DNA of 64,000 nt, taken from NCBI GenBank assembly GCA_964633285.1, contig CAZWGA010000031.1, positions 1 to 64,000 of the forward strand, given 5' to 3'. Position 1 is the first letter of the stretch. Every line of letters starts with the position of its first letter. Made by a program: the position numbers and the translations under genes. This stretch comes from 20CM-2-55-15 sp964633285 (GTDB lineage Bacteria; Acidobacteriota; Terriglobia; 20CM-2-55-15). The notes beneath the pieces were generated by a model. It saw nothing but the letters and a program-made list of their open reading frames with translations. It had not been told where the DNA came from and did not search any database. Below are positions 38,119 through 48,154 of the stretch, one piece after another.

Positions 38119-41100
38119 TTAGAAACTTGCAGTACCTGGTTGAGTTGCGCGGCGGCGGATCCATGCGAAAACTTTGGAGGGCGACCACTCTCGCAAATCA
38201 TCGAAGTAGGAATACACGACAGGTGTGACCAACAGCGTCAGCAGCAGGCACAACATTTGTCCGCCGATAATCGTGACAGCCATTGTCGCGCGCGAACCTG
38301 CGCCGGCGCCGCGTCCAAAGGCAATCGGCAACATTCCGGCGACGATGGAAATCGTCGTCATCAGGATAGGGCGCAATCGCACGTGGCTGGCGGTAACCAG
38401 CGCTTCGTGACGCTCCATTCCCTGATCGCGCAGCGTGTTGGTGTAATCGACCTGCAGAATGGAATTCTTTTTCACGATTCCAAACAGCATCAACAGTCCA
38501 ATCGCGCTGTACACGTTGAGTGTCATATGAAACGCCATCAGGATGAACAGTCCCGCGGGGAGGCTCAGCGGGAGCGACGTCATGATCGTCAACGGATGAA
38601 CAAAACTGTTGAACTGGGACGCGAGCACCATGTAGATGAACGCGACGGCGAGCCAGATCGCGAGCGTGAAATCGTTGGATGCCCGGGCGAGATCGCGGGC
38701 GCCGCCGCTGAATACCAGGTTATAACCGGGTTTCATGTTGAGTTCGGCGGCCTTTTCGCGCACGATGGCCACCGCATCGCCGAGCGGCAATCCGTCGAGA
38801 CTTGCCTGCAGGGTGATTTGGCGCTGCCGGTTATAGCGTTGAATGTTGTTCGGACCGTAGTCCAGTTTCAATTGAGCGACGTCGCTCAACCGCACCGTAC
38901 GCTGGTTGATTCCACCGCCGCCAACGCCTCCGCCCCCCAGAGCACCGCCCGCCGGTATCAAGAGATTCCCGAGGCGCCCCGGATCGTTGCGGAATTGTTC
39001 ATCCAGGCGAAGGTTGACTTCGTATTGTTCGTCGCCCTGCTTGAATTGCGTGTCGAGAACCTGGCCGCCCACGAGTGTCCGGATATTGGATGCCAGTGTG
39101 TCGATCCTCACGCCCATGTCTGCCGCGCGCACGCGATCGACGATCACTCGCAATTCCTGCTGCGTGGCTTCGAAGTTGGAAGTGACGTCGACGACGCCCT
39201 TGATCGAACGGATCTTCGATCGGAGATCGATCACGTACTGCTGAAGCTGTTCAATGTCCGGCCCCTGAACCAGCATCTGCAGCCGGTTTCCCGATTGCTG
39301 ATATCCGCCGCCGCCACCACCACCATTGTAGTTTCCGCCACCGCCCGCAGAAGACGCTCCGGATAGATCGGTTCCACCGGAGACCTGAATTCTTTGAGCG
39401 CCCGGATACCGGCGTTGCAGCGTAGCCCGGGCCTGCCGCATCAATTCCTGCTGCGAAAGCTTGCGGCTTTCCAGTGGAGTCATGCCGATGAAGAAATTGG
39501 CTTCTCCCTGGTTAAAGTTCGTGAACACCGTTTGAACCTCGGGCAGCTTTCGAACGATGTCTTCGGCGTCTTTGAAATACTCCATGGTTCGAGTCAGGCT
39601 CGTACCTCGCGGCAATCCAACAGTGACATTGAACTCGCTCTGATCGTCATCCGGAACCAGTTCCTGGCCGAGACGCGGATACAAAGCGATCGCCGAGAGC
39701 GTGACTCCCGCGGCGATCATCAACATCACAAATCGATGATGGAGGCTCCAGTGCAGCATGTGCCCGTACACTCGATCCATCGCGGCATAAAAACCCTGGT
39801 TCTTCGATGTTTTCTGATGCGCGTCCCCCGGGCGCAGCCACATGGCGCACAATGCGGGCGTGAGCGTAAATGAAATGAACATCGAAAACAGGATTGCCGC
39901 TGCAGACACAATTCCGAAACTGAACAGATATTGTCCAATGGTGCCGGTGATGAAGACGACCGGCAGGAAGATCACAACCAGCGACAGTGTTGTCGCCATG
40001 ACCGCAAGCCCGATTTCGTTTGTCGCTTCTGCAGCGGCTTCGCGGGGCGTGATGCCTTTCTCTTCGACAAACCGGAAAATGTTTTCCAGTACGACGATGG
40101 CGTCGTCAATGACAATGCCCGTCGCAAGCGACAGCGCGAGCAACGTCATGTTGTTCAGCGTGAAGCCGAACGCTTTCATCACCGCGAAAGTTCCAACCAG
40201 GGATACCGGAATCGCTGTTGCCGCAATGATCGTGCTGCGAAAATTTCGAAGGAAAAGAAAAACGACCAAAGCCGCAAGGATACTTCCGATAACCAGGTGA
40301 TGCTGAATGTCATCAATCGATTTCCGGATGAATATCGATTGGTCACGCCTTGTCGCCACGACAATGTCGGGCGGAAGATTGGTTGTAATGGACTTCATTT
40401 TTTCCATGACGGTGTCCACCACCGCCACGGTATTCGAACCGGATTGTTTGCGGACTTCCAGAGAAATGGACGGGTTTCCGTCGAGCCGCGCTACCTGTCT
40501 GACTTCCTGAATCGAATCGAGAACCTTGCCGACATCTCCGAAAGTAATCGAGGAGCCATTCTGCTGGGAAATAATGATCCGGCTGAAATCGGTAAGGTTG
40601 GTTAACCGGCCCATCGTTCGCAAGGCGATGTCGGATGGACCTGCTGTGAAATCGCCGCCGGGGATTTCCACATTTTGCCGTTCAATGGAATTCCGGACCT
40701 GATCCGCGGTGAGTCCGTACGCCGTCAGGCGGTCTCCGTCCAGGAATAATTGAATCTGCCGCCGGCGGTCGCCGTTGAACTGGATACTGCCGACTCCACT
40801 GAGCGTTTCAAGGTTCTGCTTGATGCGCTTGTCGATGATTTCGGTGAGTTCCTTGGGATCGCGATTTCCGGAAATCGCCAAAGTCAGAATGGGGAACTGA
40901 TCCGGATCCTGCCGGTTGACGCGGGGAATCTGTGTGTCGCGAGGGAAGCGGCCCTGCACCTGGGTGATTTTGTCGCGCACATCCTGAATCGCCGCGTCCA
41001 TGTTCCGTTCGAGATTGAACGTGATGTTTGCGTTCATGCCGCCGCGATTCGAGTTCGTTCGAAGTTCATCGACGCCGTTAATGGTATTGAGCGTTTCTTC

Positions 41101-41301
41101 AACAGGCTTCGAGAGCGTGGTCTCGACTTCTTCAACGCTTGCGCCGGGCAGCGAGATCTGGACGTTGACATTCGGGGCGTCGGTCTTCGGCATGAGATCC
41201 ACGCCGAGGGTCCGGTAGGAAAACCAACCCAACGTCACCAGCGCCAGCGACATCATGATGGCGAATACGGGACGTTTAATGCAGACTTCGGCTATTTTCA
41301 T
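38119..41301 (-). CDS. RND multidrug efflux permease, HAE-1 family
   Basis: A 1060-aa inner-membrane pump with 12 helices and two large periplasmic loops. The opening FIKRPVFAIMMSLAL-like block, the proton-relay Asp pair in GIVIDDAIVVLENI and the Lys in GIVKKNSILQVDYTN are kept. The second porter loop contains a glycine-rich insertion (about residues 640-670, GGGGNYNGGGGGGGYQQ) and another near 790. It pumps toxic compounds or other substrates out with the adaptor and TolC partners. It overlaps the adaptor gene by 4 nt. Confidence 0.96.
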   Translation of the reverse strand: MKIAEVCIKRPVFAIMMSLALVTLGWFSYRTLGVDLMPKTDAPNVNVQISLPGASVEEVETTLSKPVEETLNTINGVDELRTNSNRGGMNANITFNLERNMDAAIQDVRDKITQVQGRFPRDTQIPRVNRQDPDQFPILTLAISGNRDPKELTEIIDKRIKQNLETLSGVGSIQFNGDRRRQIQLFLDGDRLTAYGLTADQVRNSIERQNVEIPGGDFTAGPSDIALRTMGRLTNLTDFSRIIISQQNGSSITFGDVGKVLDSIQEVRQVARLDGNPSISLEVRKQSGSNTVAVVDTVMEKMKSITTNLPPDIVVATRRDQSIFIRKSIDDIQHHLVIGSILAALVVFLFLRNFRSTIIAATAIPVSLVGTFAVMKAFGFTLNNMTLLALSLATGIVIDDAIVVLENIFRFVEEKGITPREAAAEATNEIGLAVMATTLSLVVIFLPVVFITGTIGQYLFSFGIVSAAAILFSMFISFTLTPALCAMWLRPGDAHQKTSKNQGFYAAMDRVYGHMLHWSLHHRFVMLMIAAGVTLSAIALYPRLGQELVPDDDQSEFNVTVGLPRGTSLTRTMEYFKDAEDIVRKLPEVQTVFTNFNQGEANFFIGMTPLESRKLSQQELMRQARATLQRRYPGAQRIQVSGGTDLSGASSAGGGGNYNGGGGGGGYQQSGNRLQMLVQGPDIEQLQQYVIDLRSKIRSIKGVVDVTSNFEATQQELRVIVDRVRAADMGVRIDTLASNIRTLVGGQVLDTQFKQGDEQYEVNLRLDEQFRNDPGRLGNLLIPAGGALGGGGVGGGGINQRTVRLSDVAQLKLDYGPNNIQRYNRQRQITLQASLDGLPLGDAVAIVREKAAELNMKPGYNLVFSGGARDLARASNDFTLAIWLAVAFIYMVLASQFNSFVHPLTIMTSLPLSLPAGLFILMAFHMTLNVYSAIGLLMLFGIVKKNSILQVDYTNTLRDQGMERHEALVTASHVRLRPILMTTISIVAGMLPIAFGRGAGAGSRATMAVTIIGGQMLCLLLTLLVTPVVYSYFDDLREWSPSKVFAWIRRRATQPGTASF

Positions 41302-42662
41302 TGAGCGTTCCCCTTTCCTTCTCCGCTCCCCCGTTTTCCGCCGCTCTTTCCGCCGCCGCCTTTGCCTTTGCGCTCGCCTTTGCCACCCGAGGCATCAGCC
41401 GGGCCACCTTCTTCATCGCCGCCTCCTCCGATTCTTGTGCCGGAGACCAGTTCGTTCAAATTGCTGGCAGCGAGGATTTCGTCGCCCTTGAGCCCGCTCA
41501 AAACTTCAATGAATTTGCCTTCATGTTCGCCGAGTTGAACCGTGGTTTGTTTGACGACACCGTTATCGACAACATAAACCGACGAAACACCGGCAAGGAT
41601 TGAAACCGTTTCTTCCGGAACCGCGATGATGCCTTCGTCAACTCCAACCTGAATCTGCCCCTGTGCGAAGAACCCCGGCTTCAGCTTGCGAGCCGGATTG
41701 TCCACGAGGATTTCCGCCGCAAATGTTCGCGTTCCCTGATCGATAGCCGGGCTGATGTAGGCGATTTTTCCATGGAACATGTCTTCGGGATAAGGCTCGA
41801 CTTTGAAATCCGCGGTTTGATTCTGATGAATCTTGTTCGCATATTTTTCCTGAACTGCAGTTTTCAACTTCAAGGGATTCATGCGAACGATCGTCACGAC
41901 CGGAGTATTTTCGCGAATATATTCACCAACCTGTACGGTGCGTTCCGCGATCGCCCCGGCAACCGGCGCTTTGATCACCGCGTCGTTCAATTTTTTCCTG
42001 GCGAGTTCCACAGCGGCGCGCCGATCCTGGAGGCTGGCTTTCAGAGCCTGCACATTTTCAATCGCCGTCTGATAGGCCGCGTCGGTGACTTTTACGCGAG
42101 TTTGCACGGTATCCAACTCGGCTTTGGACATGAGGCCCTTGGCAATCAGTTCCTGAGCCCGCTTTTCCTGCGCGCGCGCATCGTCTCGATTCGCCGCTGC
42201 TGTTCGAACTGCAGAGACCTGCTCGTCCGCTGGGATCTGGTTGCCGCGCGCCGGATCGATACCAAGCTGAGCCTCAGCCTGCCGCAGCGTGCTTTCCGCC
42301 CGTTGCAAAGCCAGGTTCAGTTCTGTCGTGTCCAACTTAACGAGTTGCTGTCCGACAGTAACTTCCTGTCCGATTTCGAACAAAACGTCGCGAACAACTC
42401 CCGCAACCTCACTGCTGACTTTCGCCTGATCGGGCGAAATCAGGGTCCCCGATAAATCCACCGTACGCTGGATAGGAATCCGTTGAACGGGAGCCGTGCG
42501 AACATTCGCCACGACTCTTCCGGCGCCGCGGCCTCTGCCGCCGCCCCCACGTTCGCCAGAACCTTTTTGATCTTTAGTTGCGGTTTGTTGTGTACAACCG
42601 AATGTGATGAGAGCAAATGCTGCGATTATGCAGACATAAAATAAGGATCGCCGGTCAATCAT
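41298..42662 (-). CDS. RND efflux periplasmic adaptor (membrane fusion protein)
   Basis: A 454-aa lipoprotein adaptor: the signal ends LITFGC (Cys22 region) and a glycine- and arginine-rich segment follows. The barrel-sandwich hybrid (VAGVVRDVLFEIGQEVTVGQQLVKLD) and hairpin (residues about 120-210), then VKAPVAGAIAERTVQVGEYI, mark the MFP family. The C-terminal about 45 residues are an unusual Gly/Lys/Glu-rich low-complexity tail. First gene of the RND operon; two inverted repeats upstream could be operators. Confidence 0.95.
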   Translation of the reverse strand: MIDRRSLFYVCIIAAFALITFGCTQQTATKDQKGSGERGGGGRGRGAGRVVANVRTAPVQRIPIQRTVDLSGTLISPDQAKVSSEVAGVVRDVLFEIGQEVTVGQQLVKLDTTELNLALQRAESTLRQAEAQLGIDPARGNQIPADEQVSAVRTAAANRDDARAQEKRAQELIAKGLMSKAELDTVQTRVKVTDAAYQTAIENVQALKASLQDRRAAVELARKKLNDAVIKAPVAGAIAERTVQVGEYIRENTPVVTIVRMNPLKLKTAVQEKYANKIHQNQTADFKVEPYPEDMFHGKIAYISPAIDQGTRTFAAEILVDNPARKLKPGFFAQGQIQVGVDEGIIAVPEETVSILAGVSSVYVVDNGVVKQTTVQLGEHEGKFIEVLSGLKGDEILAASNLNELVSGTRIGGGGDEEGGPADASGGKGERKGKGGGGKSGGKRGSGEGKGNAQ

Positions 42663-42780
42663 TTCTTAAAAGGCCTCGTACCGCTATCAGCTTTTATTTG
42701 GTATTACTTAAGGATCGTTTTATCCCCAACTGATATACGCCTGACGCGGATTTCCGGTTACCCCGGGGGACCGGAACTTG

Positions 42781-42832
42781 AACTTCGTCTGTAAGTACGA
42801 AGCTCCATACGATACCTCTAACTGACTGTTAG
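42781..42832. promoter_or_regulatory. Two inverted repeats between divergent efflux and VWFA genes
   Basis: AACTTCGT (42781-42788) and ACGAAGCT (42797-42804) are inverted with one mismatch around an 8-nt spacer. CTAAC-TGACT-GTTAG (42818-42832) is a perfect 5-bp inverted repeat. Both lie in the 262-nt gap between the RND operon and the VWFA gene and could be regulator binding sites; no regulator gene is adjacent. Confidence 0.25.
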
Positions 42833-42924
42833 AACTATCGAAATCGTTAATAAAGTGAGTAGAAAGTTGCTTCCATCTTCCTTTTGTTTAAGTCAAAATT
42901 CCGGTCGCGTCTCGGGAGGTCGTT

Positions 42925-44040
42925 ATGAGCCGATTGGGCCTGGCATTTCTTGTTCTTTTGCTTGCGGTTCCCGTTCTGATCGCACAGTTGAAAGTCGATG
43001 TAGCCCTGATCAACGTTGTGGCCACAGTCACGGATGAGACGGGGCATTACGTATCGGATCTGTCGGCTGACGATTTGATCGTTGAAGAAGACGGCAAAGT
43101 TCAGGAGATCTCCCACTTCAGCCAGTCCAATGAGTTGCCGGTCAGTATGGGCGTCCTTCTCGATACAAGCGGCAGCATGGAACGCAAGATCGGAACCGCC
43201 ACCTCAGCCGTCGAGCGCTTCATCCGGACGATTCACCAGGACGACGATATCTTCCTCATGACTTTTTCGGCACGCCCCGAACTGCAACAGGACTTTACCG
43301 ACGATCGCGAGAAACTTGCGCGGGCGCTGCGCCGAGTAAATGTGGGCGGCGGGACAGCCTTGTACGACGCGCTGGATGAGGGTCTCCAGAAAGTCAAACT
43401 CGGAGTTCATGACAAGAGAGCGATCCTCCTGATTACGGATGGTGAAGATACATCCAGCTTCATTTCGTTCGCTGAAGCCGAATCCAGAGTTCGCGAGTCC
43501 GAACAGCTTGTCTACTGTCTTGGGATTTCTCCGAGCGGCGGAGGTCTGTTGACGGAACGAAATCCGTATCCGGGCGGAGGACCGCAGGGCCCGGGACCCA
43601 CATCAGGTCCCAACCCCGGTACCATCCGTATCCCTTTCCCTGGAATTCCCGGCGGCATTCCGATACCCGGAACTCCTGGAACCACCGGCCCATTTCCCCC
43701 AAACGGAAGAAGACGCATTCCCGCGTTGCCACTGCAACCTCAGGGCCGGCGCCAGCAAGGTCCCGGCAATAACGGTGACACGGTCGATATGCGTGTGCTG
43801 AATGCTTTTGCGGATGCAAGCGGAGGCAAAGCGTGGCTGCTGTCCGGCAATTGGACCGACAATCGCGGAAGCGAAATTCAAAGAGCCCTGGATGAAATCG
43901 CAGCGGAATTACGGAATCAATACAGCATCGGCTATTATCCCGGCCACGCACTCAGCGACGGTAAATGGCACCGCATCGAAATTCGCGCAAAGGACCGCCA
44001 TTACCGTGTTCGCGCTCGCAAGGAATACTTCGGAAAGTAA
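42925..44040 (+). CDS. Acidobacterial VWFA-related secreted protein
   Basis: A 371-aa protein with a signal peptide (1-20) and the beta-strand opening VDVALINVVATVTDETGHYV that is typical of the VWFA-related family (TIGR03436) of Acidobacteriota. The MIDAS motif is D80-x-S82-x-S84 with Asp at about 172. A Pro/Gly-rich low-complexity stretch (about residues 204-285) interrupts the domain between the strand VYCLGIS and the helix DMRVLNAFAD. The start is supported by GGGAGGT upstream. The function is unknown, perhaps adhesion or signalling. Confidence 0.92.
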   Translation: MSRLGLAFLVLLLAVPVLIAQLKVDVALINVVATVTDETGHYVSDLSADDLIVEEDGKVQEISHFSQSNELPVSMGVLLDTSGSMERKIGTATSAVERFIRTIHQDDDIFLMTFSARPELQQDFTDDREKLARALRRVNVGGGTALYDALDEGLQKVKLGVHDKRAILLITDGEDTSSFISFAEAESRVRESEQLVYCLGISPSGGGLLTERNPYPGGGPQGPGPTSGPNPGTIRIPFPGIPGGIPIPGTPGTTGPFPPNGRRRIPALPLQPQGRRQQGPGNNGDTVDMRVLNAFADASGGKAWLLSGNWTDNRGSEIQRALDEIAAELRNQYSIGYYPGHALSDGKWHRIEIRAKDRHYRVRARKEYFGK

Positions 44041-44051
44041 CGACGACTCGC

Positions 44052-46946
44052 CTATTTCGGGACCAGGGCTGTGAAGGCGAGACGATCCTGAAGTCCGCGT
44101 TGAGGATTCCAGATCGCGGCGGCCGCGCCTGCGGTCATCAAAACGAAACCCAGAATCAACAAAGCTGTCCTGAATGGAGAGACCGCGTTTGCTCCGCCCC
44201 ATATTCCGGCGGCGCCGATGAATGCCGGAGTAAAAGCGATGAAAGCGCGGACGCCCGCGCGCATGCGGGTGACCTCGACGCCATCGGCCCGAACCACGGC
44301 AACGCCGAAGAGGGAAAAGAGCCCTTTATCGCGAAGCGTGACCGCAAGAATCAACGCGAAGACGCCGATTACGGTCATCAGCATCATCGCCAAACCAAAA
44401 ACCAGCGCGATTATGCCCTGCACTCCCGAGCGAATCCGGATGCCTTCGTCGACCTCCGTCAAATATTTTTCGAGCTTTCGCGCCGCAGCATTCACGTCCG
44501 CTTGGGCCGGCGGCGGCTGAGCAAAAATGCGCTCTGCTGTTTTCAACAATTCGGGCCGTTGCGCAAAGACGATGTTGGTCGTGCCCGGCCAATTCTTCCG
44601 ATCCGTGAATGTCGCGCGGAAGCGTCCTGAAATGTAAGTTTCGAGCGCCTGCTTTTCGCCTTCGTCGGTTGATCGAGTCAGCCGCTGCACGCATCGAAAG
44701 AATCTGTCGGCGTCGGGATATTTCACCAGATCCCGGGTGAACAGCATTCCAACCATTCCCGCGCTCACCGCGACGAAAGTAAAAACCACAGCGGTAGCAA
44801 GAACATTGCCCGCACGCCGCCATCGCGTCAGCGAAGCATCCGATTCAGTCAAACGGTTCAGGTGCTGAACGAGAGTTTCAAACGATGTCAGGCTCTTCTG
44901 CCGCAGCATGTCCAGCGTTCGCCGCGCTCCAAGAGGCAAAGGGATCGAAGGCAGCGGAGGTAAATCGCCGCTCAGCGCGGATGCGCGGCCTTCAAGGCTC
45001 GCCGCCGCGATTCTGAAAAGAGTTTCCTGCGCCGAATGCAGTTCGTGAAAAGTAAGCGTGGGCGCGGCTGTGCTCCCTGCGGGAGTTGAAGGAAATTCGA
45101 GCAAGCGCGCGCGATTGTCCGATGCGATCCAGATTCGATCCGCTGGCGTCGCTGCCAGAAAGGTGCCGTCGGAGGCTGCCTGAACAATTTCCTCAGACAT
45201 GCTCAAGAGCCATTGCCGGACTTCGGACCACGGTTGAGCAGTCTGAAGTGCCGACACCAAAGGTGTGCCGTCAACGAAACCGTAAGCGTCCCAGCTCTCC
45301 TGCGGCGTGCGTTTGCCGTTGAGCCATCGGAGACGCGTGGACCGTTTCAGATCACGGCGGCCTTCTGCCACGGAAGCCGCGCCCGGCGGCCGCCGGTGAA
45401 TCCAGACCCTCCGCAACAGTTTCGGATCGTATGCGGAAAACACTTCCTCTTCTCCGGTTTTCGCAATCGACTCGACCACGGCATAAGGTCCAATCGTCGC
45501 GGTTGATACGAACGGTAAGCTGGAACTTTTGCCGAGGAGTGTGGACGGCCGGCTCCGCGGTTTGACGACCACGCGCGTTCCACTCAGTCGATCGTGAAGG
45601 CCTGCAAATCCGTTCGATCGCCCGGCGAATGAAAAAAGAAAAGCAAAATTGAGGAGAGCCACGGTATTCGGAAAGAGAATGGCGAATGCCTGCGAATGAG
45701 GCGCTGTCAGTGTCGAAATGGACACGGAGACCCAGCCCAGAAAAGTGAAACCGGCGACTCGAATGAACGCGCGAACCACCCCGGGCTTTTCGCCGTCTTT
45801 TCGGATAACTCGTATTCCACAGATCGCCTTGCCTGCGCCTGCGCCGCATAGTCCTTCGAAGCATGTGTAGTAAAGGATGCTGATCGACGATAGAAGCATC
45901 AGGAGAGGCAGAGGAAGTTGCGGTATCGGGCCCGAGTTTCCGCTGGCCAGGGATCCTGTGACTAAAGATGCTCCGAGCACGGCGCCGATCAGGCTGGCCG
46001 GAATGGAATCGATCAATGATGCGAGAAAACGCAACGGCAACGACGCCGGTACGGGTGCGGTTGAACTGAATGGCGTGAGCGCCCCGCGCAATTCTTCGTA
46101 CGTCGAAAAACGGGCCGGGGGTTTTTTCTCAAGGCATCGCATCACGACAGTGGCAAGTCCCGGAGGGATTTTTGCATTCAACGTGTGAAGGGGAAGCGGA
46201 GGATCCTGAATGACGGCGGCGATCAGTTTTACCGCGTCGCGAACATTAAACGGCGGCTGCCCCGTCATAAGGTGATACAGCGATGCGCCTACAGAATAGA
46301 TGTCGGAGCGAACGTCGAGATCGTCTCCACGAAGCTGCTCGGGCGGCGCGAACATCGGCGTCCCCATAATGGTTCCAGCCGCCGTAAGCTGCGTTTCCAT
46401 GGAAACGGTGGAAACCGACAAGCCGAAGTCGCCGATTTTGATCGTGCCGTCGCTGTCGACAAACAGATTGGAAGGTTTGATATCCCGATGCAGGACGCCG
46501 ACCGCCTGGGCTGCTTCGAGTCCTGCAATAACCTGCAGGATCGCATCGACGGCTTCGGCAGACGGCATCGGACCTTTCTCATCGACGCGGTCTTTCAATG
46601 AACCGCCGCCGACGAGCTCCATGGTGATCACCGGTGTTCGTTGAATTTCCTCGGTGCCGTAGATGTAAACGCTGTTCGGATGATTGACCGATGCCGCAAG
46701 CCGGCCTTCTCTGAGGAATCGTTGGCGGTCCGAAGAACGAGCCATCGATTGCCTCAACGTCTTCAATGCCAGGCGGCGTCCGCTTTCCACATCCTCGGCT
46801 TCATAGACTTCACCCATGCCGCCTTGTCCCAGCAATCTCACTATCCGATACGTTCCGAAAATCTCGCCGGCGCTCAGCATCGGCGCGCGGCCCGCGGGAT
46901 TCAGTCCGGTGTTGTCGTTGAGTGAGGTTGTCGGAGAATCATCCAT
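44052..46946 (-). CDS. Ser/Thr kinase fused to RDD and pseudokinase domains
   Basis: A 964-aa protein. The active kinase is residues about 33-290: GQGGMGEVY (41-49), Lys62, HRD (153-155), DFG (173-175) and APPE. An RDD membrane domain follows (about 306-455, RFLASLIDSIPA and KAICGIRVIRKDG). Residues about 486-690 read like a second kinase with the core motifs lost: GPYAVVESI, then VWIHRR, a DGTFLAATPADRIWIASDNR segment and EFP in place of DFG. Two more helices lie near the C terminus. It is the last gene of the M28-M28 operon. Confidence 0.93.
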   Translation of the reverse strand: MDDSPTTSLNDNTGLNPAGRAPMLSAGEIFGTYRIVRLLGQGGMGEVYEAEDVESGRRLALKTLRQSMARSSDRQRFLREGRLAASVNHPNSVYIYGTEEIQRTPVITMELVGGGSLKDRVDEKGPMPSAEAVDAILQVIAGLEAAQAVGVLHRDIKPSNLFVDSDGTIKIGDFGLSVSTVSMETQLTAAGTIMGTPMFAPPEQLRGDDLDVRSDIYSVGASLYHLMTGQPPFNVRDAVKLIAAVIQDPPLPLHTLNAKIPPGLATVVMRCLEKKPPARFSTYEELRGALTPFSSTAPVPASLPLRFLASLIDSIPASLIGAVLGASLVTGSLASGNSGPIPQLPLPLLMLLSSISILYYTCFEGLCGAGAGKAICGIRVIRKDGEKPGVVRAFIRVAGFTFLGWVSVSISTLTAPHSQAFAILFPNTVALLNFAFLFSFAGRSNGFAGLHDRLSGTRVVVKPRSRPSTLLGKSSSLPFVSTATIGPYAVVESIAKTGEEEVFSAYDPKLLRRVWIHRRPPGAASVAEGRRDLKRSTRLRWLNGKRTPQESWDAYGFVDGTPLVSALQTAQPWSEVRQWLLSMSEEIVQAASDGTFLAATPADRIWIASDNRARLLEFPSTPAGSTAAPTLTFHELHSAQETLFRIAAASLEGRASALSGDLPPLPSIPLPLGARRTLDMLRQKSLTSFETLVQHLNRLTESDASLTRWRRAGNVLATAVVFTFVAVSAGMVGMLFTRDLVKYPDADRFFRCVQRLTRSTDEGEKQALETYISGRFRATFTDRKNWPGTTNIVFAQRPELLKTAERIFAQPPPAQADVNAAARKLEKYLTEVDEGIRIRSGVQGIIALVFGLAMMLMTVIGVFALILAVTLRDKGLFSLFGVAVVRADGVEVTRMRAGVRAFIAFTPAFIGAAGIWGGANAVSPFRTALLILGFVLMTAGAAAAIWNPQRGLQDRLAFTALVPK

Positions 46947-46952
46947 GACACA

Positions 46953-48152
46953 TCAGTTTTTGAGCCTCGCTCCGGTCAACTGGCCGAGGGCTCCCAACGT
47001 TGTCTGCGCCGCGTTCAATCCGAGTCGAAAATCTTTATCGGAATACGTCGAGAAGACATCCGTCGGCTGATGCCATTGAGGATCCCAACCCGCTCCAATT
47101 TGCGCGCCGCGTTCGTTCTCTCGCAGGCTGATTGCCGCGACGGCATCCTGAAACGGAGTTGAATCGGTGTTTGTCATATGCGATCCGACGGCTGCGGGAT
47201 AGTCGGTTGCATATTTTTCGTTGGCGGAATGAAAAGCCCAGGCCAGAGCCTGCGACTGGAGGGCCAACTTCGAGTTCATCTGGAATTCAATATTCACATC
47301 GGCCTCGGGCCTTTGTTCCTTGCTCATCGTGCCGTCGGCGTGCGGCATGCCGTGGTCAAAGAGCATCATGTCGTGCTGGATCATTCCGAGCCATCGAGGT
47401 TCCGGATATTTTCCGGATCCCGGTGGATCTTCCTTGCCTTGGAGTTTTTCACGCTGGGTCACATAGGCGCGGCTGCCGTTGGTGGCCGTTTCCTCGTTGT
47501 TCCAGAGGATGAAGCGGATGGACCGGTCGGTAACGACATCAGGACCGCTGAAGATGCGCGCGAGTTCCATCACCAGAGCGGTTCCCGATCCGTCGTCGTT
47601 TGCGGCTTCGCCCCAGCCATGTCCGTCCATGTGCCCCCCGGCGATGTACATCTCTTCGGGATGTGTCGTACCGATTTTGGTGCAATAAACTTCTTCACGA
47701 GGCCCGTCCGTCGCGGGTTGCGTATCCAGTTCCCGCAGGCGGACGTCGGGCTGTTTCATGGGGTCGTTATTCACGCCGGTCGGCGTTCGAATTCCGCGTA
47801 TTCTTGAACCGCCTTGCCCGTTATTTCCGCCGCGCTGGCCGCCGCGATTTCCCTGGCCGGGCGGCGGCGTCTGATATTCGTATTTCAACCGCTCGGTGTT
47901 CGTGCAGCCATAACTTTTCAATTGCGCTTCGATCCAGTCGATTGCCTCGCGATTGCGGTCGGTGCCCTGGCGCCTGTCGCCGAACTGCGTGAGGCCCTTG
48001 ATCGTCGCTTTGTAGGTTTCCAGATCGAGCCGCGAGACGAGAGTCTTGATGGGATCGTCGGGCGCCGCGGCCGGCGCGGCTCCGCGCCGAGCGAATGCCG
48101 ATGGCCCGGTTAACGCCATAGCCGTGCAAATGGTCAGTATGAGTTTGTACAT
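46953..48152 (-). CDS. M28-family metallopeptidase
   Basis: A 399-aa secreted peptidase with a signal peptide (1-21) and the zinc-ligand blocks GGHMDGHGWGEAANDDGSG and LWNNEETATNGSRAY; a later Asp lies in TNTDSTPFQ. A short G/N/Q-rich low-complexity insertion (about residues 100-125) precedes the catalytic domain. Two nt separate it from the next M28 gene upstream in the operon, and six nt from the kinase gene. Confidence 0.92.
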   Translation of the reverse strand: MYKLILTICTAMALTGPSAFARRGAAPAAAPDDPIKTLVSRLDLETYKATIKGLTQFGDRRQGTDRNREAIDWIEAQLKSYGCTNTERLKYEYQTPPPGQGNRGGQRGGNNGQGGSRIRGIRTPTGVNNDPMKQPDVRLRELDTQPATDGPREEVYCTKIGTTHPEEMYIAGGHMDGHGWGEAANDDGSGTALVMELARIFSGPDVVTDRSIRFILWNNEETATNGSRAYVTQREKLQGKEDPPGSGKYPEPRWLGMIQHDMMLFDHGMPHADGTMSKEQRPEADVNIEFQMNSKLALQSQALAWAFHSANEKYATDYPAAVGSHMTNTDSTPFQDAVAAISLRENERGAQIGAGWDPQWHQPTDVFSTYSDKDFRLGLNAAQTTLGALGQLTGARLKN

Positions 48153-48154
48153 AT

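Noticed and set aside
38140..39366. 408-codon open frame on the plus strand
   Set aside because: Antisense to the RND permease, which has all expected family motifs.
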